Below, piece after piece: positions 6,948-13,570 of a DNA stretch of 18,042 nucleotides. Numbering within the stretch: the stretch's first letter is position 1; every line of letters begins with the position of its first letter. The DNA is from Luteococcus sp043424415. Its GTDB lineage: Bacteria > Actinomycetota > Actinomycetes > Propionibacteriales > Propionibacteriaceae. A program made the translations under genes and the position numbers. The notes under the pieces were generated by a model that was given only the letters and a program-made list of their open reading frames with translations, did no database searches and was not told the origin of the DNA. The stretch spans positions 1-18,042 of the forward strand of contig NZ_JBHWOO010000144.1 of NCBI RefSeq assembly GCF_043424415.1, read 5' to 3'.

Positions 6948-8420
6948 TCAGGACTCCCGGTAGGGGTCGGGCAGGGCGACGAGGATCGTCTCCAGGTACT
7001 CCTCGATTCCCTCATGGCTGCCCTCGCGGCCCAGGCCCGACTGCTTGACGCCACCGAAGGGGGCGGCGGCATTGCTCAACAGGCCCTGGTTGACCGCCAC
7101 CATGCCCACCTCGAGCTGTTCGGCGACCCGCAGCACCCGGTCCATGTCGCGGGTGAAGACGTAGCCGGCCAGACCCACCTCGCAGTCATTGGCGAGCTCC
7201 AGCGCCTCCTGCTCGGTGGTGAAGGTGGTGATCGGGGCTACGGGGCCGAAGACCTCCTCGCGCAGGATCTTCGCGTCGTGGCCGACACCGGTCAGCACGG
7301 TCGGCTCGTAGAACCAGCCCTCGCCGTCGACCTTCTTGCCACCCACCAGGGCCGTCGCGCCCTGGGCGAGTGCCGCATCCACCAGCTCCGCGACGCCATC
7401 GCGGGCATCCTCGCTGACCAGCGGGCCGACGGTGGTGTCCTGGTCGAGGCCATCACCCACCTTCAGCGTCTTGAACTTCTCGGCGAGCCTGCGGCCGAAG
7501 TCCTCGGCGACGTCGGCATGCACGATCAGCCGGTTGGCGGCGGTGCAGGCCTCGCCCATGTTGCGCATCTTGGCCAGGTAGGCGCCCTGGACGGCCTCGT
7601 CGAGGTCGGCATCGGCGAAGACCAGCAGCGGAGCATTGCCGCCCAGCTCCATCGAGGTGCGCAGCACCCCGTCGGCGGCCTGCTTGAGCAGCTGCTTGCC
7701 GACGCCGGTGGAGCCGGTGAACGACAGCTTGCGCAGCCGCGGATCGGCGATCAGCGCGTCGGTGGTCTCGTGCGAGGTGGAGGTGATGACATTCACCACA
7801 CCCTTGGGCAGCCCGGCATCGGCCAGCACCTTGGCGAAGAGCAGGCTGGTCAGCGGGGTGAGGACGGCCGGGCGCAGCACGACGGTGCAGCCCGCGGCCA
7901 GCGCCGGGGCGATCTTGCGGGTGGCCATGGCTAGCGGGAAGTTCCACGGCGTGATGAACAGGCACGGGCCTACCGGGCGCTTGGTCACCAGCTGGCGCTG
8001 CGTGCCCTCGGGCGACGGGCGGTAGCGGCCGGCGATGCGGGGCGCCTCCTCGCTGAACCAGCGCAGGAACTCGGCCCCGTAGACCACCTCGCCCTTGGCC
8101 TCGGCATAGGGCTTGCCCATCTCCAGGGTCATCAGGCGGGCGAAGTCGTCGGTGCGCTCGATCACCAGCTCGAAGGCGCGGCGCAGCAGCTCGGCGCGCT
8201 CCCGGGCGGGGGTGCGGGCCCAGCCCTTCTGGGCAGTGGCGGCGGCGTCGAGGGCGCTGGTGGCGTCGGCGACCGATGCGTCGGCGATGGTGGCCAGCAG
8301 CTGGCCGTTGGCGGGATTGTGCACCTCGAGGGTGCCCTCGCCGCCGTCGCGCCACTCACCGTCGATGAACAGTGCGGTGGGAAGGTCGTGCGGCAGCTCG
8401 TGGGAGAGGGTCTGCGGCAT
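6948..8420 (-). CDS. Aldehyde dehydrogenase, succinate-semialdehyde dehydrogenase-like
   Basis: NAD(P)-dependent aldehyde dehydrogenase of 490 aa, the full family length, closest in motif pattern to GabD-type succinate-semialdehyde dehydrogenases. Visible features: FITPWNFPLAMATRK (155-169, N160), cofactor loop FTGSTGVGK (234-242), general base E258 in MELGGNAP, nucleophile C292 in GEACTAANR, EEVFGPV (388-394) and the C-terminal FGGVKQSGLGREG (455-467). The segment normally reading VLKPA reads VLRPA here, replacing the lysine that usually contacts the cofactor ribose with R183. The ATG at 8420 has GAGAGG seven bases upstream. TACCAT at 8461-8466 (minus strand) is a possible -10. It stands alone between a convergent peptidase and the co-oriented kinase; no gabT or gabP is near, so GABA degradation is not supported by context. 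Confidence 0.92.
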   Translation of the reverse strand: MPQTLSHELPHDLPTALFIDGEWRDGGEGTLEVHNPANGQLLATIADASVADATSALDAAATAQKGWARTPARERAELLRRAFELVIERTDDFARLMTLEMGKPYAEAKGEVVYGAEFLRWFSEEAPRIAGRYRPSPEGTQRQLVTKRPVGPCLFITPWNFPLAMATRKIAPALAAGCTVVLRPAVLTPLTSLLFAKVLADAGLPKGVVNVITSTSHETTDALIADPRLRKLSFTGSTGVGKQLLKQAADGVLRTSMELGGNAPLLVFADADLDEAVQGAYLAKMRNMGEACTAANRLIVHADVAEDFGRRLAEKFKTLKVGDGLDQDTTVGPLVSEDARDGVAELVDAALAQGATALVGGKKVDGEGWFYEPTVLTGVGHDAKILREEVFGPVAPITTFTTEQEALELANDCEVGLAGYVFTRDMDRVLRVAEQLEVGMVAVNQGLLSNAAAPFGGVKQSGLGREGSHEGIEEYLETILVALPDPYRES

Positions 8421-8510
8421 GGGGATGCCTCTCTGTGCGTCGAAGGTGTGCTCCACCTCGATGGTAGGCACCGGCACGGACACTTCGGGGGTCTTCAGCC
8501 ACCAGCTGCA

Positions 8511-8530
8511 CCGGCGGGCGGCCGCGCCGG
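8511..8530 (-). terminator. Weak GC hairpin after the PfkB kinase gene
   Basis: A 6-bp stem CCGGCG/CGCCGG (8511-8516 with 8525-8530) starts six bases past the kinase stop codon on the minus strand. In DNA this GC-rich such stems arise by chance, and no T-run follows. Confidence 0.25.
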
Positions 8531-8536
8531 CCGGGG

Positions 8537-9463
8537 TTACTTGCCCCAGCCGGCCAGGAAGTCGTCCACCTCGGCCCGGGTGGGGGCGGTGGCCGGTCCG
8601 CGACGGGTCACCTTGAGCGCCGCTGCGGCATTGGCTCGGCGGGAGGACTCCACCCAGTCGCCGCTGAGCGCGTACTCGGCGCACAGCACGCCGGTGTGGC
8701 AGTCGCCCGCACCATTGGTGTCGACGGGCTTCTGCGGGAAGCCGGGCACGCGGTGGGTGGTGCCGTCCAGGTGCACGGCGCAGCCCTCGGAGCCGTCGCG
8801 CACGAGGGAGACGGCACCCTCGGGCAGGAAGTGGGAGCAGGCCTCGGCGGCCTCGGCCATGTCGCGCAGCATGGTCATCTGGTGGGCCTCGTCGGCATTG
8901 CTCGTCCACACGGTGGTGAGTGCCAGCATGCGAGTGCGCACCGGGACGGGCAGGGCGCTGAAGGCGGCACCCGGGTCGAGCACGACGTGGACGCCCTCGG
9001 GCAGGGTCTCGAGCCAGTCCAGCAAGGGGCGTCGGGTGCTGGCGACGGCCAGCGAGTAACCGGTGACGTTGACCAGGTCGCCCGGCTGCGGGGCGCTGGT
9101 GGCCAGGGACTCGACGCTGATCTGGCGTTCCGCGCCCAGGGTGGTGACGAAGGTGCGCTCGGCCGAAGGTTCGACCATGACGAAGCAGATACCGGTGTCG
9201 CTGTCGGTGATGGGCGGGGCGGAGAGGGTGATCTGTTCCTGGGCCATCACCTGGCGGATCAGGTCGCCATTGGGGCCGGTGCCGTGGGCGCCGGCGTGGA
9301 CCGACTCGGCGCCGGTGCGGGCCGAGGCCACCAGGATGTTCGTGGCCCCGCCGGCATAGCGGGCATGGCTGGTGGCCATGGAGTTGTCGCCCCGCCACGG
9401 CAGTGCCGGGATCTCGACAACCTCGTCCACCAGGGCCTGGCCGGTGTGGATCACGCGTGCCAT
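8537..9463 (-). CDS. PfkB family carbohydrate/nucleoside kinase
   Basis: Ribokinase-like ATP-dependent sugar or nucleoside kinase, 308 aa. It has the N-terminal glycine pair YAGGATN (36-42), GTGPNGD (61-67) in the substrate lid region, SNADEA (188-193), VRDGSEGC (221-228) and PfkB signature 2, DTNGAGDCHTGV (248-259), with D254 as the expected catalytic base. Two starts are possible: GTG at 9469 and ATG at 9463. I chose the ATG because AAGGAG lies five bases before it, the usual spacing, whereas for the GTG it would overlap the start codon. The gene is divergent from the aminotransferase, with only 40 bases between start codons, so their promoters must overlap. Substrate is unknown: the PfkB family covers ribose, fructose, adenosine and others. 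Confidence 0.9.
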   Translation of the reverse strand: MARVIHTGQALVDEVVEIPALPWRGDNSMATSHARYAGGATNILVASARTGAESVHAGAHGTGPNGDLIRQVMAQEQITLSAPPITDSDTGICFVMVEPSAERTFVTTLGAERQISVESLATSAPQPGDLVNVTGYSLAVASTRRPLLDWLETLPEGVHVVLDPGAAFSALPVPVRTRMLALTTVWTSNADEAHQMTMLRDMAEAAEACSHFLPEGAVSLVRDGSEGCAVHLDGTTHRVPGFPQKPVDTNGAGDCHTGVLCAEYALSGDWVESSRRANAAAALKVTRRGPATAPTRAEVDDFLAGWGK

Positions 9464-9491
9464 CGTCACTCCTTCGTCGTTCGCGCCAGAC

Positions 9492-9497
9492 TACTGT
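9492..9497 (+). promoter_or_regulatory. -10 box for a leaderless aminotransferase transcript
   Basis: TACTGT matches TANNNT and ends six bases before the ATG at 9504, so the transcript should start at or beside the A of the start codon. No Shine-Dalgarno precedes that ATG. The upstream promoter region overlaps the ribosome site and start of the divergent kinase gene. Confidence 0.6.
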
Positions 9498-9503
9498 GAG
9501 CCC

Positions 9504-10706
9504 ATGGCCAGCTTCGACGACCTCGAGTTCTACCCCGGCGACCCGATCTTCGGGCTCAACGACCTGTTCCGCGCCGACACCCGGCCGAGCAAGGTGAACC
9601 TGGGCGTCGGTGTCTACCTCGACGAGCTGGGCCGCCTGCCCCTGCCCCGGGCGGTGGCGACGGCCGAGCAGCGGCTGGCCGAGCAGCCGGCGCCGCGCGG
9701 CTACCTGCCGATGGCCGGCGACCCGGAGCTGCTGCCGCTGGTGCAGGAGCTGGTCTTCGGTGCTGGATCTCTTCCCCTGCAGGAGAAGCGCGTGGCCTCG
9801 GTACAGACGCTGGGCGGCTCTGGTGCCCTGAAGGAGGGCGCCGACTTCCTGCACGGCCTGCTCGGTGCCTCGACGGTGGCGCTGAGTGACCCGTCCTGGG
9901 CGAACCACTCCGCGATCTTCGGCGGTGCCGGCTATGAGGTGACCAGCTACCGCTACCACGATGCCGCCGGTCACCGGGTGGACGTCGACGGGATGCTGGC
10001 CGACCTGGCGGCGCTGCAGCCCGGCACCGTCGTGGTGCTGCATGCCTGCTGCCACAACCCGACCGGGCACGACCTGACCGGCGACGAGTGGGTGCGCGTC
10101 GCCGAGGCGGTGGAGCAGTCGGGGGCCGTGGCCTTCCTCGACATGGCCTACCAGGGCTTCTCGCACGGGCTGGAGGCCGACCGGGGGGCGGTGGAGGCCT
10201 TCGTCGCCAGCGGCCAGCGCTTCTTCGTCGGCAACTCCTTCAGCAAGAACCTGGGCCTCTACGGGGAGCGGGTCGGTGCGCTGCACGTCGTCTGCCGCGA
10301 CGAGCAGGAGTCCGCGACGGTGCTCTCCCAGCTGGCGCGGGTGGTGCGCACCAACTACTCCTGCCCGCCCGTGCACGGCGCGGCGATCGTGAAGATGGTG
10401 CTGGGCGATGCCGAGCTGCGCGCCAGCTGGACCACCGAGCTCGACGCCATGCGCTCGCGGATCCGCGGGATGCGCGAGCAGCTGGTGGCTGGGCTGGCCG
10501 AGCGCGGCGTCGACTTCGGCTTCGTCGCCGAGCAGGCCGGCATGTTCAGCTACTGCGGCCTCTCGGTGGAGCAGATGCACCGGCTTCGCACCGAACACGG
10601 CGTCTACGGCACCGACGACGGCCGCATCTGCGTCGCCGGCCTCAACCAGGACAACCTGGACACGGTGGTGGCGGCGATCGCTGCGGTGGTGGGCAACGCT
10701 TACTGA
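9504..10706 (+). CDS. Class I aminotransferase, aspartate/aromatic type
   Basis: PLP-dependent aminotransferase of 400 aa, the size and pattern of the AspC/TyrB (Ia) group. PLP-binding and catalytic residues can be placed: W132 in DPSWANH, N185 in HNPTG, D213 and Y216 in FLDMAYQGF, Schiff-base K248 in NSFSKNLGLYGERVG (244-258), R256 for the cofactor phosphate, and R374 in GRICVAG, the arginine that binds the substrate alpha-carboxylate. It should exchange amino groups between aspartate or an aromatic amino acid and 2-oxoglutarate; which is preferred cannot be told. The start is set by the leaderless -10 box. The gene faces the NYN-domain gene across a cluster of hairpin repeats. Confidence 0.93.
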   Translation: MASFDDLEFYPGDPIFGLNDLFRADTRPSKVNLGVGVYLDELGRLPLPRAVATAEQRLAEQPAPRGYLPMAGDPELLPLVQELVFGAGSLPLQEKRVASVQTLGGSGALKEGADFLHGLLGASTVALSDPSWANHSAIFGGAGYEVTSYRYHDAAGHRVDVDGMLADLAALQPGTVVVLHACCHNPTGHDLTGDEWVRVAEAVEQSGAVAFLDMAYQGFSHGLEADRGAVEAFVASGQRFFVGNSFSKNLGLYGERVGALHVVCRDEQESATVLSQLARVVRTNYSCPPVHGAAIVKMVLGDAELRASWTTELDAMRSRIRGMREQLVAGLAERGVDFGFVAEQAGMFSYCGLSVEQMHRLRTEHGVYGTDDGRICVAGLNQDNLDTVVAAIAAVVGNAY

Positions 10707-10716
10707 GCCTGAGTCT

Positions 10717-10866
10717 GGCCCCTGAGCTTGCGTCCCCCGGCCCCTGAGCTTGTCGAAGGGGTCTGTCCTTGGGCTTGCCGAGGAGGTGGCTTCGACAGGC
10801 TCAGCCACCGTGGGCTTTGGCCCCTGAGCTTGCACCCCACACGGCCCCTGAGCTTGTCGAAGGGGC
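10717..10866. repeat. Cluster of five small hairpin repeats between convergent genes
   Basis: The motif GGCCCCTGAGCTTG occurs at 10717-10730, 10739-10752, 10819-10832 and 10843-10856. The second and fourth copies are complete hairpins: CCCCT (10741-10745) with AGGGG (10757-10761), and GCCCCT (10844-10849) with AGGGGC (10861-10866). The first and third lack the right arm. A fifth, inverted element has arms GGTGGCT (10785-10791) and AGCCACC (10803-10809). All three complete hairpins share an 11-base loop GAGCYTGTCGA (minus strand for the fifth). The last arm touches the stop codon of the NYN gene, so the cluster may also end both convergent transcripts. Confidence 0.85.
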
Positions 10867-11963
10867 TACTGCTCGGCCGAGGCCAGCTCGTCCAAGGCAT
10901 CCCACCAACCATTGCGCACCAGTGTCTTCACCCACACGCTGCCCCAGGTGTTGAGCCCGTTGTCCTCGGCGAAGCGCAAAAGGTCCTTGTCGATCTCCTT
11001 GGGCACCATGTCGAAGGCGCCATTGCGCGGGTTGAGGCGATGGATCCGGGCGTGGGCCTGCTCGTCGACGGCCCGCCACCAACGACGCGCGTAGGTGGTG
11101 CCGACGAGGGTGGCGAGCTGCCGATCGGTGATGTTCCCCTCGGTCTCGACGGCCCGGTGGTAGGCGGCCTGGTCGATGCCCCACAGGTTCGGCAGGGGCG
11201 GCTCGGTGGTCTGGCCCGGCTGGGGCATGGGGCGGGGTAGGTGCCTGGCCGTCTTGGCGATCACCGCTGGGCTGGGGACAGGGCTGGGCGGCGCGGCGGG
11301 CGCGGGCTCTGGTGACGTCGGGGCGGTGGCCGGGGGTTCCGGTGCGGTGTCGGCGGTGGGGGCTTCGGGCGTGGCGGTTTGGGTGGCGTGGGCGATGGCC
11401 TGCACGATCTGACCGGCCGGCGTGATCAGGGGACGTAGTTCGTCCAAGTTGATGGTGCGGTGGCTGTCGGTCAACGTGACCAATTCCCGCGAGACCGTCG
11501 GTGCCGAGTCGGGGGCCTCGATCGACCACACCTCCACGTGCAGGCCGAGGTCCTCGGCAGCCTCCACGCCCGGCACCATGTCCTCGTCTCCGCTGAGCAG
11601 CACGAACCGGTCCACCTGCCGCTGGTGGGCAATCGTGACCATGTCCGCGACGAGGCGGGTGTCGACGGCCTTCTGGGTGAGCACGCCGTTGCGGTGCACC
11701 AGCCGACCCTCGACCAGTCGCACGCCCGGCACGGCGGACATGCCGAGGGCGCGTGGGTTGGTGATGCGCCGGGCCGGGTCCGCGGCGTCGTACCAGCGGA
11801 TGCGCAGCACCGGGCCGACCGCCTCCTCGATCCGCGTCCGCAGGAGAGTCGCCAGCTCTTCGTAGGAGACGACCAGCTGCTCCAGCGACGAGACGCCGTG
11901 CACCGTCGCCATCGTGTGCCAGATGTAGCCGGCGTCGACGAAGACCATCACCTGGTCGGCCAT
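10866..11963 (-). CDS. NYN domain protein, predicted RNase with C-terminal accessory domain
   Basis: A 365-aa protein with an N-terminal NYN (LabA/DUF88, PIN-like fold) domain, about residues 1-175. The expected metal-binding acidic positions are visible: D10 in FVDAGYIW, D101 in QKAVDTRLVADM, and D126/D128 in LLSGDEDMVPG, so it may cut RNA. Residues about 192-255 are Pro/Ala/Thr-rich, a flexible linker. The tail (260-365) is helical with aromatic patches (YARRWWRAV, NGWWDAL) and looks like a small winged-helix or RNA-binding module that I cannot name. AAGGAGG sits five bases before the ATG, a near-perfect ribosome site, and a promoter with a LacI-type palindrome lies upstream. It is a single-gene unit. 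The natural substrate is unknown. Confidence 0.88.
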   Translation of the reverse strand: MADQVMVFVDAGYIWHTMATVHGVSSLEQLVVSYEELATLLRTRIEEAVGPVLRIRWYDAADPARRITNPRALGMSAVPGVRLVEGRLVHRNGVLTQKAVDTRLVADMVTIAHQRQVDRFVLLSGDEDMVPGVEAAEDLGLHVEVWSIEAPDSAPTVSRELVTLTDSHRTINLDELRPLITPAGQIVQAIAHATQTATPEAPTADTAPEPPATAPTSPEPAPAAPPSPVPSPAVIAKTARHLPRPMPQPGQTTEPPLPNLWGIDQAAYHRAVETEGNITDRQLATLVGTTYARRWWRAVDEQAHARIHRLNPRNGAFDMVPKEIDKDLLRFAEDNGLNTWGSVWVKTLVRNGWWDALDELASAEQ

Positions 11964-11974
11964 GCTTGCCTCCT

Positions 11975-11988
11975 TGAAAGCGCTTGTT
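11975..11988 (-). promoter_or_regulatory. LacI-type operator-like palindrome upstream of the NYN gene
   Basis: TTGAAAGCGCTTGT has the AAGCGCTT centre and TGNAANCGNTTN spacing of LacI/GalR-family operators, although the outer CA half is not kept. It lies between the -10 box and the ribosome site of the NYN gene, where a repressor would block initiation. No LacI-family gene is in the window. Confidence 0.3.
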
Positions 11989-11991
11989 GCA

Positions 11992-12021
11992 AGGCTATCC
12001 GTGATGATGAAGCGGTGTCAG
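11992..12021 (-). promoter_or_regulatory. Promoter of the NYN-domain gene
   Basis: On the minus strand, CTGACA (12016-12021), one base from the sigma70 -35 consensus, is followed by an 18-base spacer and TAGCCT (11992-11997), a TANNNT -10. The predicted transcript start is near 11985, giving a leader of about 20 bases that contains the AAGGAGG ribosome site. Confidence 0.5.
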
Positions 12022-12109
12022 TCGGGGGCTTCTGGCATGGGTGGCCCGGTGAGAGCCGTGAGGTGGCAGCCCGCGCGCCACGCATTGTCCACGCCCGGAG
12101 AACGCCGGT

Positions 12110-12140
12110 TTCGCATCCGTGGCACCACTGCCGCTATAGT
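12110..12140 (+). promoter_or_regulatory. Promoter of tRNA-Thr
   Basis: TATAGT (12135-12140) is an excellent -10, 24 bases before the mature tRNA 5' end. A weak -35, TTCGCA (12110-12115), lies 19 bases upstream of it. Transcription from about 12147 would give a leader of about 18 bases, most of it a short hairpin (12147-12162). Confidence 0.55.
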
Positions 12141-12164
12141 TGCGGAGTCCGGTTGCCCGGACGC

Positions 12165-12237
12165 GCCGCCCTAGCTCAGTTGGTAGAGCAACGCACTCGT
12201 AATGCGTAGGTCAGGGGTTCGACTCCCCTGGGCGGCT
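12165..12237 (+). tRNA. tRNA-Thr (anticodon CGU)
   Basis: Complete 73-base tRNA. Acceptor stem GCCGCCC (12165-12171) pairs with GGGCGGC (12230-12236), discriminator U12237. The anticodon stem ACGCA/TGCGT encloses the loop CTCGTAA (12196-12202), so the anticodon is CGU at 12198-12200, reading the Thr codon ACG. The T-arm AGGGGTTCGACTCCCCT is canonical. CCA is not encoded. The gene stays intact because the neighbouring element restored its 3' end on integration. Confidence 0.97.
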
Positions 12238-12238
12238 C
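12198..12238. other. Probable attachment site (one att copy) of the AICE
   Basis: Integrases of AICEs typically recombine within the 3' half of a tRNA gene, from the anticodon loop to the 3' end. The intact tRNA-Thr followed by a full element gene set on one side supports this position. The second copy would be beyond the right edge, so the exact core cannot be read. Confidence 0.5.
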
Positions 12239-12242
12239 CGCC

Positions 12243-12268
12243 AAAGCCCCTCGTCAGAGGGGCTTTTT
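12243..12268 (+). terminator. Rho-independent terminator of tRNA-Thr
   Basis: A 10-bp stem AAAGCCCCTC (12243-12252) with GAGGGGCTTT (12257-12266), loop GTCA, running into five T (12264-12268). It starts six bases after the tRNA and could also stop minus-strand transcripts leaving the element. Confidence 0.9.
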
Positions 12269-12307
12269 GCTTGTCCCTGGCAGAGGAACGCCCGCTGATT
12301 CTGACGT

Positions 12308-12330
12308 TTGCAGCCTAAGTTGCAGCCTAA
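12308..12330. repeat. Direct repeat TTGCAGCCTAA x2, candidate integrase arm sites
   Basis: Two exact 11-base copies at 12308-12318 and 12320-12330, 12 bases apart start to start, about 70 bases inside the element from the tRNA end. Tyrosine integrases with an N-terminal arm-binding domain use short direct repeats in this position. Confidence 0.55.
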
Positions 12331-12370
12331 CTGTCATCAGAATCGACGGGCCTCGAATCCCGTGGTCCCG

Positions 12371-13411
12371 TCAGGCGCTCACGCGGAACCTCCACCAGTC
12401 CGTCGGGCGCGGTCCGGCTGTTGCTTCCAATAGGCGTCGGAAGTCGTCGCGAGTGCGCGCGAGGTCGACGCGATGTCCGGCGGCTGTGTCGAGCAGACGG
12501 TCCACGTCCCAAGTGACGGTCACGCCGTAGCGGCCCTGGTAGAGGAGCACACGCTCGAACTCGAAGCGGTCGTCGTAGTCCCGCAGGATGTAGCCGATGA
12601 GCTGGGCGACTGCCTCCTTCTTGAGCACCGAAGGGCCACCGGGTCGGCGCGGTCCGTTGGTCTTGATCTCCACCAATGTCCTGTCGGCGAGCAGGTCCAG
12701 CGACGCCAAACAGGTGAGCGGATTGTTGAGGGGTTTCGGGAAGTCGAAGACATTGGCGGCGACGGTGCCGCACGCCGCGATAGTCGGAACGAAGTCTTCC
12801 TGGGCAATGGCGACCAGCGCCGAGAGTTCGGCCAACTCCTGAGCCGTGCCCAGGTCCAGGAGGGTGCGCGGGCTGCGGGGCAGTTCGGAGAGGCGCGGAT
12901 CGGCATGAGGCGAACTCGCGTGCCGACGGTCGACCAGCCGCGCGAGTCCCAGGCATGCCCGCAGAAAATCCGGCTCCGTGGCCGTGGCGGGGTCGAGCCG
13001 CTCAATGAAGCTGGCGAAACGCCTGGTGTTGGGAGTCCGCAGGCGGAACACCAATGAACGTGCCTCGTCCCGGAACCCGTCGGGGCAGGTCAGCGCCGTT
13101 GTAACCAGGCCGAAGGCAGTCCCAACGAAGTGCCCGGTGGGAGTCTCGGACGGCACGCGCAGCATGTGGGGCGACGCGATGCGCTTGTACTCGGCGACGA
13201 TGGCGGACATGTCGGGGAAGCGGTCTTCGAGGAAGGCGCGAAGGCCGCTCTCGTTGGGCTCGTTGACCGGGCTCTTGGCAACCGTGGCGATCGTTGACGA
13301 GCAGTCATAGGCGATGTTCGGGTAGGTCGTCAGCACGTCTTCCCAATCGTGAACGGGGGAGGGCAGCCGGTCGGGATTGATGTGGCGGATGTGGTTGGGC
13401 CAGGGGCTCAT
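12371..13411 (-). CDS. Hypothetical protein with PD-(D/E)XK nuclease signature (AICE cargo)
   Basis: 346-aa protein not assignable to a named family. Residues 237-280 carry a PD-(D/E)XK core: SLDLLADRTLVEIKT (237-251), with D239 or D243, then E248-I249-K250, followed after a basic glycine-rich loop by EAVAQLIGYILRDYDD (266-281), whose Q270 fits the conserved Gln of the next helix. FERVLLYQGRYG (285-296) and a tryptophan-rich end (DWWRFRV) follow, as in unnamed actinobacterial proteins with an IKT...QLLGY pattern. The N-terminal 230 residues are helical with no motif I recognise. It is soluble, with no signal peptide. AAGGAG lies eight bases before the ATG, so it is translated on its own. It sits between the integrase and the attachment site, a usual place for cargo; a role in restriction or phage defence is a guess. 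Confidence 0.75.
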   Translation of the reverse strand: MSPWPNHIRHINPDRLPSPVHDWEDVLTTYPNIAYDCSSTIATVAKSPVNEPNESGLRAFLEDRFPDMSAIVAEYKRIASPHMLRVPSETPTGHFVGTAFGLVTTALTCPDGFRDEARSLVFRLRTPNTRRFASFIERLDPATATEPDFLRACLGLARLVDRRHASSPHADPRLSELPRSPRTLLDLGTAQELAELSALVAIAQEDFVPTIAACGTVAANVFDFPKPLNNPLTCLASLDLLADRTLVEIKTNGPRRPGGPSVLKKEAVAQLIGYILRDYDDRFEFERVLLYQGRYGVTVTWDVDRLLDTAAGHRVDLARTRDDFRRLLEATAGPRPTDWWRFRVSA

Positions 13412-13570
13412 GCTTCGTTCTCCTTGTGTGTCGGGCCGGAGCAGGCGCTCCTAATCCCTGTAGACGGCCGAGCAGGGGTGCTTCTGGACACTTCGTCGGC
13501 GAATGTGCTGGTTCTCACACCTGACGGTCAGGCCCGCGCCCGGCTCCGTTGGCGGGCAGTGGCGGCCTCG

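Noticed and set aside
6948..8420. Assigning the gene firmly as gabD in a GABA pathway
   Set aside because: No GABA transaminase or permease is nearby and close ALDH subfamilies share these motifs.
6948..10835. Minus-strand frame open for almost 3.9 kb across the dehydrogenase, kinase and aminotransferase genes, looking like one giant protein
   Set aside because: Only the 6948-8420 part matches a protein family. The rest is antisense or out of frame to well-supported genes and is rich in Gly/Arg/His/Pro, typical of shadow frames in GC-rich DNA.
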